Assembly (NCBI GenBank): GCA_900547915.1
Contig: URIN01000029.1
Location: forward strand, 1 to 9,584
DNA length: 9,584 nt
DNA from: an uncultured Clostridium sp.
GTDB taxonomy: Bacteria; Bacillota; Clostridia; Oscillospirales; Acutalibacteraceae
Direction of reading: 5' to 3'
In this document: in pieces, positions 1 to 7,140 of the stretch
Layout of the letters: every line of letters starts with the position of its first letter
Numbering within the stretch: position 1 is the stretch's first letter
Program-made: the position numbers and the translations under genes
Notes under the pieces: generated by a model
What the model was told of the DNA's origin: nothing
The model's input: the letters and a program-made list of their open reading frames with translations, nothing else
Databases searched by the model: none

Positions 1-40
1 AAATAGAACTCCGCCTGCGGCGGGAAAGGAAATGTTTTAA

Positions 41-754
41 ATGACTGTATATAAGGCTTTCAGAAATTTCTATATTTTTCTTATTTCGGCGGCAATAGCG
101 CTCGGCGCTGTCGGCGGCGGCTACCTTGCTTATGAGCTTTGCTATCCGAACAGCGGTGAATCCGTTTATGCCCTTTCAAAATACGGCTCAACAGGCAGTG
201 AGGTAAAAACGCTTCAGCAAAAGCTTAAAGACCTTGGTTTCTATAACGGAAATGTGGACGGTATTTTCGGTACCCAAACTCAAACGGCAGTGCGCAATTT
301 TCAGCGCAGTGTCGGCATAACGGTTGACGGCATCGCAGGCCCCACAACTCTGCTTTACCTCGGGCTTGATACTGGCACAAGCAGTCCGTCCACACAATAT
401 TCAAGTTCCGATGTTCAGCTGCTTGCCAAGGTCATTTCTGCAGAGGCAAGGGGAGAAAGCTATGAGGGTCAGGTGGCGGTCGGCGCTGTTGTTCTCAACA
501 GAGTGGCACACCCCTCTTTTCCGGATAGCATCAGCGGTGTAGTTTATCAGTCAGGCGCTTTTTCCTGCGTGTATGACAGCAACTGGAATGAGCCTGTTGC
601 CGAATCCGCAAAGCGTGCGGCAATAGACGCCATTAACGGGTGGGACCCGTCAGGCGGCGCAATATTCTATTTTAATCCTGATAAAACAAATGATTCGTTT
701 ATGCATTCAAGACCAGTAATAACCATAATAGGAAACCACAGATTTTGCAGTTGA
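41..754 (+). CDS. sleB: SleB-like spore cortex-lytic cell wall hydrolase
   Basis: A 237-residue protein. An N-terminal hydrophobic segment (about residues 10-30) acts as a membrane anchor or uncleaved signal. A PG_binding_1 repeat follows at about 48-108 (VKTLQQKL, GFYNGNVDGIFG, AVRNFQ, VDGIAGPTT). The C-terminal Hydrolase_2/SleB domain spans about 125-237, with the signature AEARGE at 134-139 (E135 is the expected catalytic glutamate), VGAVVLNRV, IFYFNPD and a closing GNHRF. SleB enzymes are lytic transglycosylases that degrade muramic-lactam-containing spore cortex peptidoglycan during germination. The PG-binding domain favours SleB over CwlJ. The ATG at 41 follows AAAGGA at 25-30 with a rather long 10-nt gap; the earlier ATG at 32 stops after two codons. 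No ypeB partner gene lies downstream, where a terminator follows directly. The family call is firm; a role in germination rather than vegetative wall turnover is inferred. Confidence 0.86.
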   Translation: MTVYKAFRNFYIFLISAAIALGAVGGGYLAYELCYPNSGESVYALSKYGSTGSEVKTLQQKLKDLGFYNGNVDGIFGTQTQTAVRNFQRSVGITVDGIAGPTTLLYLGLDTGTSSPSTQYSSSDVQLLAKVISAEARGESYEGQVAVGAVVLNRVAHPSFPDSISGVVYQSGAFSCVYDSNWNEPVAESAKRAAIDAINGWDPSGGAIFYFNPDKTNDSFMHSRPVITIIGNHRFCS

Positions 755-773
755 TGATTTTATATATGCAGGG

Positions 774-815
774 GCGGAAACGGCAATCATGCCGCTTTCG
801 CTCTTTTTATTTTTT
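774..815 (+). terminator. Rho-independent terminator after sleB
   Basis: A 12-bp stem with 4-nt loop (arms 774-785 and 790-801, with one G-U pair and one A-C mismatch) is followed by TCTTTTTATTTTTTATT. The T tract is only on the + side, so it serves sleB. The same hairpin read from the lysR side lacks a T tract, so lysR has no clear terminator of its own. Confidence 0.8.
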
Positions 816-850
816 ATTATGTTATAAACATGAAAATAGCCTAAAAGCAA

Positions 851-1732
851 TTATTCGTTTTTGTAAGTGTCTTTCCACAGTTGGCAAAAGTCCTGCGTGG
901 CAGGTGTTAAGAACTTGCTTTTGTGGCGTATTATGTTCAGATTTCTTTTTATCTGCGGATTAAGCGGTATTTCACAAAGCCTGCCGCTTTCTATCCTGTT
1001 TTTTGCAAGTATGTACGGCAGAACGGTAACGCCTATCGAGTGCTGTGCCGCATTAAGGAGCGCCTGTGTGCCCGTGCTTTCCATAACAGGCGATATGCTT
1101 ATACCTGCCACGGCAAAATATGCGTCCGTTATCTCACGCACGGCACTGCCTTTCTCGCGCGTCAGAAACGGCTCCGCCGCAAGCTGATGAGGTGTTACGC
1201 TTTTCATTTTCACAAGCGGATTTTCGGGCGCGGCAACGGCGCAAAGTCTGTCCGTCCCGAAAGGTTCTGCCGTTATTTCGGCGCTTTGCGGTTGCTTTTC
1301 AATAAAGCCTATGTCTATTTCGTTTGTAAGCACTTTTCTTTCTATCTCGTCCGAATTGCACACCGTAACTTTCACGGTTATCTCGGGGCGTATTTTTTTA
1401 TACTTATTCAGAATGTCGGGAAGCAACATTGTGCCTGTTGAAATGCTTGCGCCTATTTTAATTTCGCCGAGCGCGTCAGGGTTTTTGACGCTTCGGTTCG
1501 CCTCGTCAAATAAGCCGCATATTTTAAGCGCATAATCGTACAGCCGTCTGCCGTTTTCGGTGGGATATATCTTTCTGCCTATTCTGTCAAACAGCTTTGT
1601 GCCGTAAAAATCCTCAAGCTCTTTTATTGCAAGACTTACGGACGGCTGAGCTATTCTCAGCTCATCTGCGGCTTTAGTTATGCCGCCGTTTTGAAAAACG
1701 CTCAGAAATATTTTTATGTGGCGCAGTGTCAT
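851..1732 (-). CDS. LysR family transcriptional regulator, divergent from ChrA pair
   Basis: A typical LysR-type regulator of 293 residues. The N-terminal winged HTH covers about residues 1-60 (MTLRHIKIFL, GGITKAADEL, AQPSVSLAIKELE, LFDR, PTENGRRLYDYA). The LysR substrate-binding domain follows from about 88 (LGEIKIGAS, LPDILNKYKK, DIGFIE, GIGVTVLP-like IGVTVLPY). These proteins act as tetramers and sense small molecules through the C-terminal domain. A GTG at 1741 would add three residues, but it lies inside the sequence AGGTGATC (1743-1736). That sequence matches the extended anti-Shine-Dalgarno complement and is placed for the ATG at 1732, so I take 1732 as the start. Divergence from the transporter pair across a 112-nt AT-rich gap suggests it controls them and perhaps itself. 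The effector is unknown; the sequence resembles the CysL-type subgroup only loosely. Confidence 0.9.
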   Translation of the reverse strand: MTLRHIKIFLSVFQNGGITKAADELRIAQPSVSLAIKELEDFYGTKLFDRIGRKIYPTENGRRLYDYALKICGLFDEANRSVKNPDALGEIKIGASISTGTMLLPDILNKYKKIRPEITVKVTVCNSDEIERKVLTNEIDIGFIEKQPQSAEITAEPFGTDRLCAVAAPENPLVKMKSVTPHQLAAEPFLTREKGSAVREITDAYFAVAGISISPVMESTGTQALLNAAQHSIGVTVLPYILAKNRIESGRLCEIPLNPQIKRNLNIIRHKSKFLTPATQDFCQLWKDTYKNE

Positions 1733-1755
1733 TTTGATCACCTATATATAACAAA

Positions 1756-1780
1756 ATTATTATGATAATTATATAATAAT
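1756..1780. promoter_or_regulatory. Candidate LysR operator (perfect dyad)
   Basis: ATTATTAT (1756-1763) and ATAATAAT (1773-1780) are exact inverted repeats around a 9-nt centre. The centre contains a second palindrome, ATAATTAT (1765-1772). The dyad lies about 6 nt upstream of the -35 of the transporter promoter and 24-48 nt upstream of the lysR start. That is where LysR-type regulators usually bind to activate the divergent gene and repress their own. AT-richness makes chance symmetry more likely, so the assignment is tentative. Confidence 0.45.
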
Positions 1781-1785
1781 ACTAT

Positions 1786-1814
1786 TTTACTTATATTTCA
1801 ATAGAGCGTATAAT
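1786..1814 (+). promoter_or_regulatory. Sigma-A-like promoter of the ChrA pair
   Basis: TTTACT (1786-1791), a 17-nt spacer and a perfect TATAAT (1809-1814). The predicted transcription start at about 1821 leaves only a few bases before the ATG at 1824, which supports the later ATG at 1845 as the true start. The imperfect -35 fits a promoter that needs an activator. Confidence 0.65.
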
Positions 1815-1844
1815 ATACTCGCAATGAAAGGAAGTGCCTCAGCT

Positions 1845-2444
1845 ATGAACGAAAACGGCTCAGATGTCTCAAAAAAGAAAAAGCGCTCCGTACTGCCGAA
1901 ACTGTTTCTCTCAACGCTCACAATAAGCGCGTTCACTTTCGGCGGCGGATATGTTATAGTAACTCTCTTTAAGAAAAAATTTGTTGACGAATACAAGTGG
2001 ATAGACGAGCAGGAAATGCTTGATCTTGTGGCTATTGCACAGTCTGCTCCGGGAGCGATTGCCGTAAACGGCGCAATAGTAACGGGCTATAAACTGGCAG
2101 GTCTTGTCGGCGCGGGTGTGGCGGCTTTTGCCACCATAATTCCGCCTTTCGTTATCATCTCTTTAATATCGGTGGTTTACGAGGCATTCAGAAGCAACGC
2201 AATAGTTGCCGCAATGCTCACAGGTATGCAGGCAGGTGTCGGCGCGGTTATTGCAAGCGTTGTATATGATATGGCGCTCGATATATTCAAACAGAAAAGC
2301 GCCGGCTCCGTTTTGATAATGGCGGGCGCATTCGCCGCTTCCTGCTTCTTTGAGGTTAATGTTATCTATATAATCCTTGTCTGCGCCGCAATTGGCGTTG
2401 TCAAGGCACTTATAAACCGTAAAAAGGAGAAAGCGGCAAAATGA
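1845..2444 (+). CDS. Short-chain chromate transporter family protein, first half (ChrA-type)
   Basis: A 199-residue integral membrane protein of the CHR family (PF02417), with a single CHR domain as in paired short-chain members. Visible signatures are FTFGGGYVIV (about 30-39), W52 in the conserved position, LVAIAQSAPGAIAVNGA (about 61-77) and GYKLAGLVGAGVA. About five or six hydrophobic segments follow, then a basic tail (NRKKEKAAK). The N-terminus is short, basic and cytoplasmic (KKKKR at 10-14). An ATG at 1824 lacks a ribosome site and nearly coincides with the predicted transcript start. The ATG at 1845 has AAAGGAAG at 1827-1834. Its last codons overlap the next gene by four bases (ATGA), so the two halves are probably made in equal amounts and form a heterodimer. 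Family members export chromate in some bacteria; the natural substrate in a gut-type anaerobe is unproven. Confidence 0.85.
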   Translation: MNENGSDVSKKKKRSVLPKLFLSTLTISAFTFGGGYVIVTLFKKKFVDEYKWIDEQEMLDLVAIAQSAPGAIAVNGAIVTGYKLAGLVGAGVAAFATIIPPFVIISLISVVYEAFRSNAIVAAMLTGMQAGVGAVIASVVYDMALDIFKQKSAGSVLIMAGAFAASCFFEVNVIYIILVCAAIGVVKALINRKKEKAAK

Positions 2445-3007
2445 TAAATATTAAATTGTTTTTAAGTTTTCTCCAAATAGGGCTTTTCAGTTTCGGCGGC
2501 GGCTACGCTTCGCTCCGACTTATTCAGGAGCAGGTCGTAACGCAGAACAACTGGCTCTCGCTGAGTGAATTTACAGACCTGATAACCATTTCTCAGATGA
2601 CGCCCGGGCCTATCGCCGTAAATTCAGCCACATTTGTGGGTATTAAGGTGGCAGGCATCGGAGGCGCTCTGTGCGCCACGGCTGGTTGCATACTGCCGAG
2701 CTGTATTATAGTTACAATACTTGCAAAACTCTATTTCAAATACAGAAATCTGAACGCAATGAGCGATGTGCTTTCCACACTGCGCCCCGCCGTGGTGTCA
2801 ATGATAGCGGCTGCAGGTGTATCCGTTCTTGTTTCCGCTTTCTGGGGCAGCGGCAGTATCAGCCTTGATACCACTAAATGGGTCCTTGTTGCGGCGTTTG
2901 CCGTCTGTTTCCTGCTCCTGCGAAAAACAAAGCTCAACCCAGTTTGGGTAATGGTCATTGCAGGCGTTATCAATACGGCATATACGCTGATAGCAGGCGC
3001 AGTGTGA
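2441..3007 (+). CDS. Short-chain chromate transporter family protein, second half (ChrA-type)
   Basis: A 188-residue paralogue of the preceding protein and its likely heterodimer partner. It carries the same CHR-domain landmarks: FSFGGGYASL (about 16-25), W38, ITISQMTPGPIAVNSATFVG (about 48-67), KVAGIGGALCAT and several further hydrophobic segments. The canonical PGP (55-57) is intact here, whereas the first half has PGA. The start ATG lies in an ATGA overlap with the upstream gene. AAGGAG at 2424-2429 sits 11 nt upstream, inside that gene. The stop is followed within about 20 nt by a strong terminator, so the transcript is bicistronic. Short-chain CHR pairs are thought to insert in opposite membrane orientations; that is family knowledge and cannot be read directly here. 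Confidence 0.86.
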   Translation: MINIKLFLSFLQIGLFSFGGGYASLRLIQEQVVTQNNWLSLSEFTDLITISQMTPGPIAVNSATFVGIKVAGIGGALCATAGCILPSCIIVTILAKLYFKYRNLNAMSDVLSTLRPAVVSMIAAAGVSVLVSAFWGSGSISLDTTKWVLVAAFAVCFLLLRKTKLNPVWVMVIAGVINTAYTLIAGAV

Positions 3008-3020
3008 AATAATAAAATAT

Positions 3021-3060
3021 ATAAAAACAAGCCTCCGCAGGGTAACCTACGGAGGCTTTT
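3021..3060. terminator. Strong bidirectional terminator between convergent operons
   Basis: The arms AAGCCTCCG (3029-3037) and CGGAGGCTT (3050-3058) pair perfectly. The stem continues past a C-A mismatch with AGG/CCT around a GTAA loop. Read on +, the stem runs into TTTTATACTTGTTTTATTTT. Read on -, it runs into GTTTTTAT. It therefore ends both the ChrA transcript and the long minus-strand operon, which has its last stop only about 10 nt away. Confidence 0.92.
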
Positions 3061-3069
3061 ATACTTGTT

Positions 3070-4473
3070 TTATTTTGTGAAGAAAGTGAGGAATGCTTTG
3101 TAAGCCATATAAACATCAATCTTGCTAACAACCTCATACGGTGCGTGCATTGAAAGCACGGGAACGCCAACATCAATGGTGTCAACATCAAGGTTTGCTA
3201 TATACATTGCAACGGTTCCGCCGCCGCCTGCGTCAACCTTGCCGAGTTCGCCGCTCTGCCACAGAACTCCGTTCTTTTCAAGCAGTGCCTTTACCCAGCT
3301 TACAAATTCCGCAGAAGCGTCATTCGTTTCGCTCTTGCCGCGGCTGCCTGTAAACTTAGTTACGCATACACCGTTGTTGATAAGGCTTGAGTTGTTTTTC
3401 TCAAAAGCTGATGACCAGGTTGGGTCAAATGCCGCGTTTACATCGGCTGAAAGGCATTTGCTGTGTCTGAGCACATCTCTGCCCTCGCAGCCCTCAAGGC
3501 GGGCAAGGTCTTCAATGAAGTATTTGAGATAGCTTGAGTTAAGACCCGTGTTGCCCATACTGCCGGTTTCTTCTTTATCGGTAAGCACCGTGATTGCTGT
3601 GTATTCGGGCGCTTCGTCAATTTCTGTGATAGCTTCAAAAGCGGGATAAGCGCAAACTCTGTCGTCATGGCCGTAACCGCCTATCATGCTTCTGTCAAAA
3701 CCAATGTCATCAACTGTGAATGCAGGCACAAGTTCAAGCTCAGCAGAAAGAAAATCACGCTCAACAACGCCGTATTTTTCATAGAGAAGGTTCAGAATGT
3801 TGAGCTTTACTTTTTCGCTCTCTTCATCGTCCTTGAATGGGCGTGAACCGATAAGCACGTTCATTTCCTCGCCCTTGATAAGTTCGTTCGGCTTTCTTGT
3901 GTACTGCTCAAGCGCAAGGTGTGGCAGAATGTCGGTAATGCAGAATTTTGGCTCACCGGGAAGTTCGCCAAGCTTTATATCAACATAAGAGCCGTCATTC
4001 TTGCAGATTCTGCCGTGAAGTGAAAGCGGTATCGCCGACCACTGATACTTCTTTATTCCGCCGTAATAATGTGTTTTAAAATATGCAATGGAGCCGTCCT
4101 CATAAACGGGGCACTGTTTCAGGTCAACCCTTGGTGAGTCAATGTGAGCGGCAACGATACGCACACCCTCTTTAACACTCTTTTTACCCTTTACGCAAAG
4201 GATTATCGCTTTGCCTCTGTTGGCAACATATACTTTCTGTCCCGGCACAAGCGGCTCACCGAATTCATTAAACTTAGTGAACCCTGCCGCCTTTGCGGTC
4301 TCTTCAGCCCATGCGGCAACTTCGCGTTCTGTTTTGTTGCCCCATAAAAATCCTTTGTAGCCTTCGCAGAAGGTGTCGCAGAGCTTCAGCTCGTCATCGC
4401 TCATAACCTCTGTTCCGTTTTGTTTGTTGTTGAAAAGAAGCTTTTTAAGCTCTTTTGCGCTTTTTTCACTCAT
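3070..4473 (-). CDS. M18 family metalloaminopeptidase
   Basis: A 467-residue cytoplasmic aminopeptidase of family M18, a two-zinc enzyme that removes N-terminal residues from peptides. The metal and catalytic motifs are all present in order: AAHIDSPR (H110), GHDDR (D270/D271), TDKEETGSMGNTG (E301/E302, catalytic base and ligand), SADVNAAFDP (D344) and SMHAPYE (H443). Length and order match Firmicute M18 enzymes of about 460 residues; the HYYGGIKKYQW segment (135-145) is also typical. The start overlaps the stop of the upstream Sua5-CoaE gene by four bases (ATGA). A perfect AAGGAGG at 4481-4487, with a 7-nt gap, lies inside that gene, so translation is probably coupled. It is the last gene of the operon. 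The family is certain; the preferred substrates (acidic or broad) cannot be read. Confidence 0.93.
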   Translation of the reverse strand: MSEKSAKELKKLLFNNKQNGTEVMSDDELKLCDTFCEGYKGFLWGNKTEREVAAWAEETAKAAGFTKFNEFGEPLVPGQKVYVANRGKAIILCVKGKKSVKEGVRIVAAHIDSPRVDLKQCPVYEDGSIAYFKTHYYGGIKKYQWSAIPLSLHGRICKNDGSYVDIKLGELPGEPKFCITDILPHLALEQYTRKPNELIKGEEMNVLIGSRPFKDDEESEKVKLNILNLLYEKYGVVERDFLSAELELVPAFTVDDIGFDRSMIGGYGHDDRVCAYPAFEAITEIDEAPEYTAITVLTDKEETGSMGNTGLNSSYLKYFIEDLARLEGCEGRDVLRHSKCLSADVNAAFDPTWSSAFEKNNSSLINNGVCVTKFTGSRGKSETNDASAEFVSWVKALLEKNGVLWQSGELGKVDAGGGGTVAMYIANLDVDTIDVGVPVLSMHAPYEVVSKIDVYMAYKAFLTFFTK

Positions 4474-6038
4474 AATAATTCCTCCTTGAATAATTTGAGT
4501 TGTGAGATTATATCTCTGCCGTCATTGATAACGGTAAAATCCGAATTTTCCTTAAAGAAATCTTCGCTGTACTGTGCGTTCATTCTCTCCTGAGCCTGTT
4601 GCTGTGTAATGCCGTCCCGCTTCATTATTCTTTTTAAACGCATTTCCTCGGGCGCCGTAACACTCAGCACTCTTGCACAAAGCTTTTCACCGCCGCTCTC
4701 AAAAAGCTGCGGCGCGTCAAGCACGCACGGAAATTCAGCCGCGCTCTCGCACATTTCAAGAATAGGCAGGTGCATAATGCTGTTGAGTTCATTCAATAAA
4801 TCTTTATTGCCGAAAACACGTGAGGCAAGCAGTTTTCTGTTGAGCACGCCGTTTTGAACGGTGTCCTCACCGAATTTCTGAGCAATAAGCGGCAGAACGG
4901 GTGAGTTGTTCTCAGTAAGCTTTCTTGCGTAATAATCGGCGTCTACTATATTATAACCCATTTTTTTCATCTTTTCAGCCACATAGCTTTTTCCTGCGCC
5001 CGTTTGCCCCGTAAGACCTATAAGAAACGGCTTTTCAAGGTCTATAACGCAGAATGCCGCCGCCCGTATCAGGCGGTTGTAAACGGCTAGGCCAACTCCC
5101 GTGAGCTTCGGATTTCGGGCGTATACTTTTTTTGCCCCGAGTTCGTCAAGCCTGCGCAGAGCGTCAAAAAGTGCGTGAGACTGGCTTAGGTCATCACCCT
5201 CACAGCCAAATGTTACTTTTGGAATTTTAACATCGTCACCCTCGTAGCAAAGCGCAAATGCGCCCTCCTGAGCGTTTACGAATTTTTCGTATTTTTCCTT
5301 GGGAGCGTTTACTATAATTATTCTCGCCTTGGGAGAGTAGTGTTTGTACTTCATTCCGGGAGAAGCGGCGGTTTCGCCTTCCGCCATACCCTCTGTAACG
5401 GCACGCGCAATTTCAACTCTGCCGATTACCTCACTGAGCATTTCCTTAGTTATCGCGCCGGGGCGCAGAATAGTAGGCACATCGCCAGCAAGCGTCAGTA
5501 CGGTGGATTCAATCCCGAATTCACTGCTTCCGCCGTCTATAATTGCGTCTATCTTGCCTCGCATATCCTCAATAACATATTTTGCGTTTGTTGGGCTGGG
5601 CAGTCCGCTCGTGTTTGCGCTCGGCGCCGCTATCGGCACACCCGCCGCCTTTATAAACGATCTTGCAATCGGGTTCTGCGGCATCCTTATGCCCACCGTG
5701 TCAAGCCCGCCGCTGACAACTCTGCCGATTTTGTCGCTCTTCGGCAGGATAATTGTAAGCGGTCCCGGAAAAAACGCGTCCATAAGCGCTTTTGCCTTGG
5801 GAGTAACCTCTTTAACAAGCGGCAGAATATCGTCTTTTTCTGCTATGTGCACAATAAGCGGGTTGTCGCTCGGCCTGCCTTTCGCCTTGTATATCTTTGA
5901 AACAGCTTCATCGCTCAGCGCGTTTGCGCCAAGTCCGTACACCGTTTCAGTAGGAAAGGCAACAAGTCCGCCGCGCCTGATTATCTCTCCTGCTTCGGCA
6001 ATGTTTTCACTTGTGGGTTTAAAAATCTTCGTTTCCAT
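4470..6038 (-). CDS. Fusion: Sua5 threonylcarbamoyl-AMP synthase + CoaE-like dephospho-CoA kinase
   Basis: One open frame of 522 residues joins two enzymes. Residues 1 to about 333 are a complete Sua5: the YrdC domain has TETVYGLG (30-37), KGRPSDNPL (53-61), PGPLTIIL and SANTSG (140-145). The linker has SPGMKYKHYSPKA (226-238) and the Sua5 C-terminal domain ends at NRLIRAAAF. It makes threonylcarbamoyl-AMP from Thr, bicarbonate and ATP for tRNA t6A37. Residues about 338-522 resemble CoaE, which phosphorylates dephospho-CoA: P-loop GQTGAGKS (344-351), IVDADYYARKL (364-374), DAPQLFESG (431-439) and RIMKRDGITQQQAQERM (470-486). CoaE positions are mostly kept, though the usual HP after the LN motif is HL here. 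There is no internal stop, and no frame break at the joint. Start ATG 6038 follows AGAAGG with a 7-nt gap, 19 nt after prfA. The domain calls are solid; activity of the kinase half is inferred. Confidence 0.92.
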   Translation of the reverse strand: METKIFKPTSENIAEAGEIIRRGGLVAFPTETVYGLGANALSDEAVSKIYKAKGRPSDNPLIVHIAEKDDILPLVKEVTPKAKALMDAFFPGPLTIILPKSDKIGRVVSGGLDTVGIRMPQNPIARSFIKAAGVPIAAPSANTSGLPSPTNAKYVIEDMRGKIDAIIDGGSSEFGIESTVLTLAGDVPTILRPGAITKEMLSEVIGRVEIARAVTEGMAEGETAASPGMKYKHYSPKARIIIVNAPKEKYEKFVNAQEGAFALCYEGDDVKIPKVTFGCEGDDLSQSHALFDALRRLDELGAKKVYARNPKLTGVGLAVYNRLIRAAAFCVIDLEKPFLIGLTGQTGAGKSYVAEKMKKMGYNIVDADYYARKLTENNSPVLPLIAQKFGEDTVQNGVLNRKLLASRVFGNKDLLNELNSIMHLPILEMCESAAEFPCVLDAPQLFESGGEKLCARVLSVTAPEEMRLKRIMKRDGITQQQAQERMNAQYSEDFFKENSDFTVINDGRDIISQLKLFKEELL

Positions 6039-6057
6039 TTATATGCCTTCTGTTTTG

Positions 6058-7137
6058 TCAGATTTCCTCGGCGCCCGCTTTCAGCTTTTCGGCGGTGTCC
6101 GCCGTAATAAGCGCATCAATAAGCTCATCAAGGTCGCCGTTGAGTATCTGCTCCAGTTTGTAGAGCGTAAGACCTATTCGGTGGTCGGTGACCCTGCCCT
6201 GCGGGTAGTTGTAAGTTCTTATTCTCTCTGAGCGGTCGCCCGTGCCTACCTGTGCCCTGCGTTCGCCCGCTATCTCGGCATCGTGTTTTGCTTTTTCTGC
6301 GTCATAAAGGCGTGAGCGCAGCACCTTGAGCGCCTTTTCCTTGTTTTTGTGCTGGCTGCGCTCGTCCTGGCACTCAACTACCGTGCCGGTTGGAATATGC
6401 GTAATGCGTATAGCTGATGAAGTCTTGTTTATGTGCTGACCGCCTGCGCCGCTGGAGCGGAAAGTGTCTATCTGCAGGTCTTTTTCATTCAGTTCAAAAT
6501 CAACTTCCTCTGCTTCGGGCAAAACGGCAACCGTAACGGTTGATGTGTGAATTCTGCCCTGACTTTCGGTTTCTGGCACACGCTGAACACGGTGAACGCC
6601 GCTTTCAAATTTGAAACGGCTGTAAGCGCCGTCCCCCTCAATTGAAAAGCTTATCTCCTTGTATCCGCCTAGACCTGTCTCGTTTGCGTTCATTATTTCG
6701 GTCTTGTATCCCTTTGTTTCGGCGTACATTGAGTACATTCTGAAAAGAACGCCCGCAAACAGGGCGCTTTCATCGCCGCCTGCGCCGCCTCGTATTTCTA
6801 TGATAACGTTTTTGTCGTCGTTTTCATCTCTCGGCAAAAGCAGTATTTTAAGTTCTTCAGAAATCTTTTCTTCCTGCTTTTTGCTCTCCTCAAGCTCTTC
6901 TTTTGCCATTGCGGCAAGGTCATCGTCAAGATCTGAATCCTCCAGCATCTCTCGGCAGTCCTCTAAGCTTTTGAGCACATTCTTGTATTCCCTGAATTTT
7001 TCCACAACGGGAGTCAGGTGCTTTAATTCTTTCATCAGCGCCGTGTATTTCTGCATGTCGGAAACAACTTCCGGCTCGCACACGAGCTTGTTTATCTCAT
7101 CAAATCTTTTTTCTACTTCCGTTAGTTTGTCAAACAT
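6058..7137 (-). CDS. prfA: Peptide chain release factor 1 (RF1)
   Basis: A full-length RF1 of 359 residues. It recognises UAA and UAG in the ribosomal A site and triggers peptide release. The N-terminal helical PCRF domain (about 1-200) includes [14 protein letters not shown] (117-129). The tripeptide anticodon region reads PET (188-190) in [14 protein letters not shown], the RF1 pattern; RF2 has SPF. The GGQ release motif is at 232-234 within [12 protein letters not shown], followed by the [12 protein letters not shown] segment. GGQ is normally methylated by PrmC, whose gene is not adjacent here. The ATG at 7137 is 3 nt after the murI stop. Its ribosome site GAGGT lies in the last codons of murI. 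A programmed frameshift of the RF2 type is absent, as expected for RF1. Confidence 0.97.
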   Translation of the reverse strand: MFDKLTEVEKRFDEINKLVCEPEVVSDMQKYTALMKELKHLTPVVEKFREYKNVLKSLEDCREMLEDSDLDDDLAAMAKEELEESKKQEEKISEELKILLLPRDENDDKNVIIEIRGGAGGDESALFAGVLFRMYSMYAETKGYKTEIMNANETGLGGYKEISFSIEGDGAYSRFKFESGVHRVQRVPETESQGRIHTSTVTVAVLPEAEEVDFELNEKDLQIDTFRSSGAGGQHINKTSSAIRITHIPTGTVVECQDERSQHKNKEKALKVLRSRLYDAEKAKHDAEIAGERRAQVGTGDRSERIRTYNYPQGRVTDHRIGLTLYKLEQILNGDLDELIDALITADTAEKLKAGAEEI

Positions 7138-7140
7138 AAA

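Noticed and set aside
11..23. CCGCC-TGC-GGCGG hairpin just upstream of sleB
   Set aside because: Only 5 bp with a 3-nt loop and no T tract; it is too close to the window edge to judge as a terminator or attenuator of an upstream gene.
923..1441. Plus-strand frame of 172 codons inside the LysR gene
   Set aside because: It is antisense to a well-supported LysR regulator, with no recognisable domain and an aromatic- and Cys-rich composition typical of shadow frames.
5344..6231. Long plus-strand frame of 295 codons opposite prfA and sua5-coaE
   Set aside because: It is antisense to strongly recognised proteins, low in complexity (Ser/Pro/Ile rich) and has no ribosome site; it is a shadow of the codon bias on the other strand.
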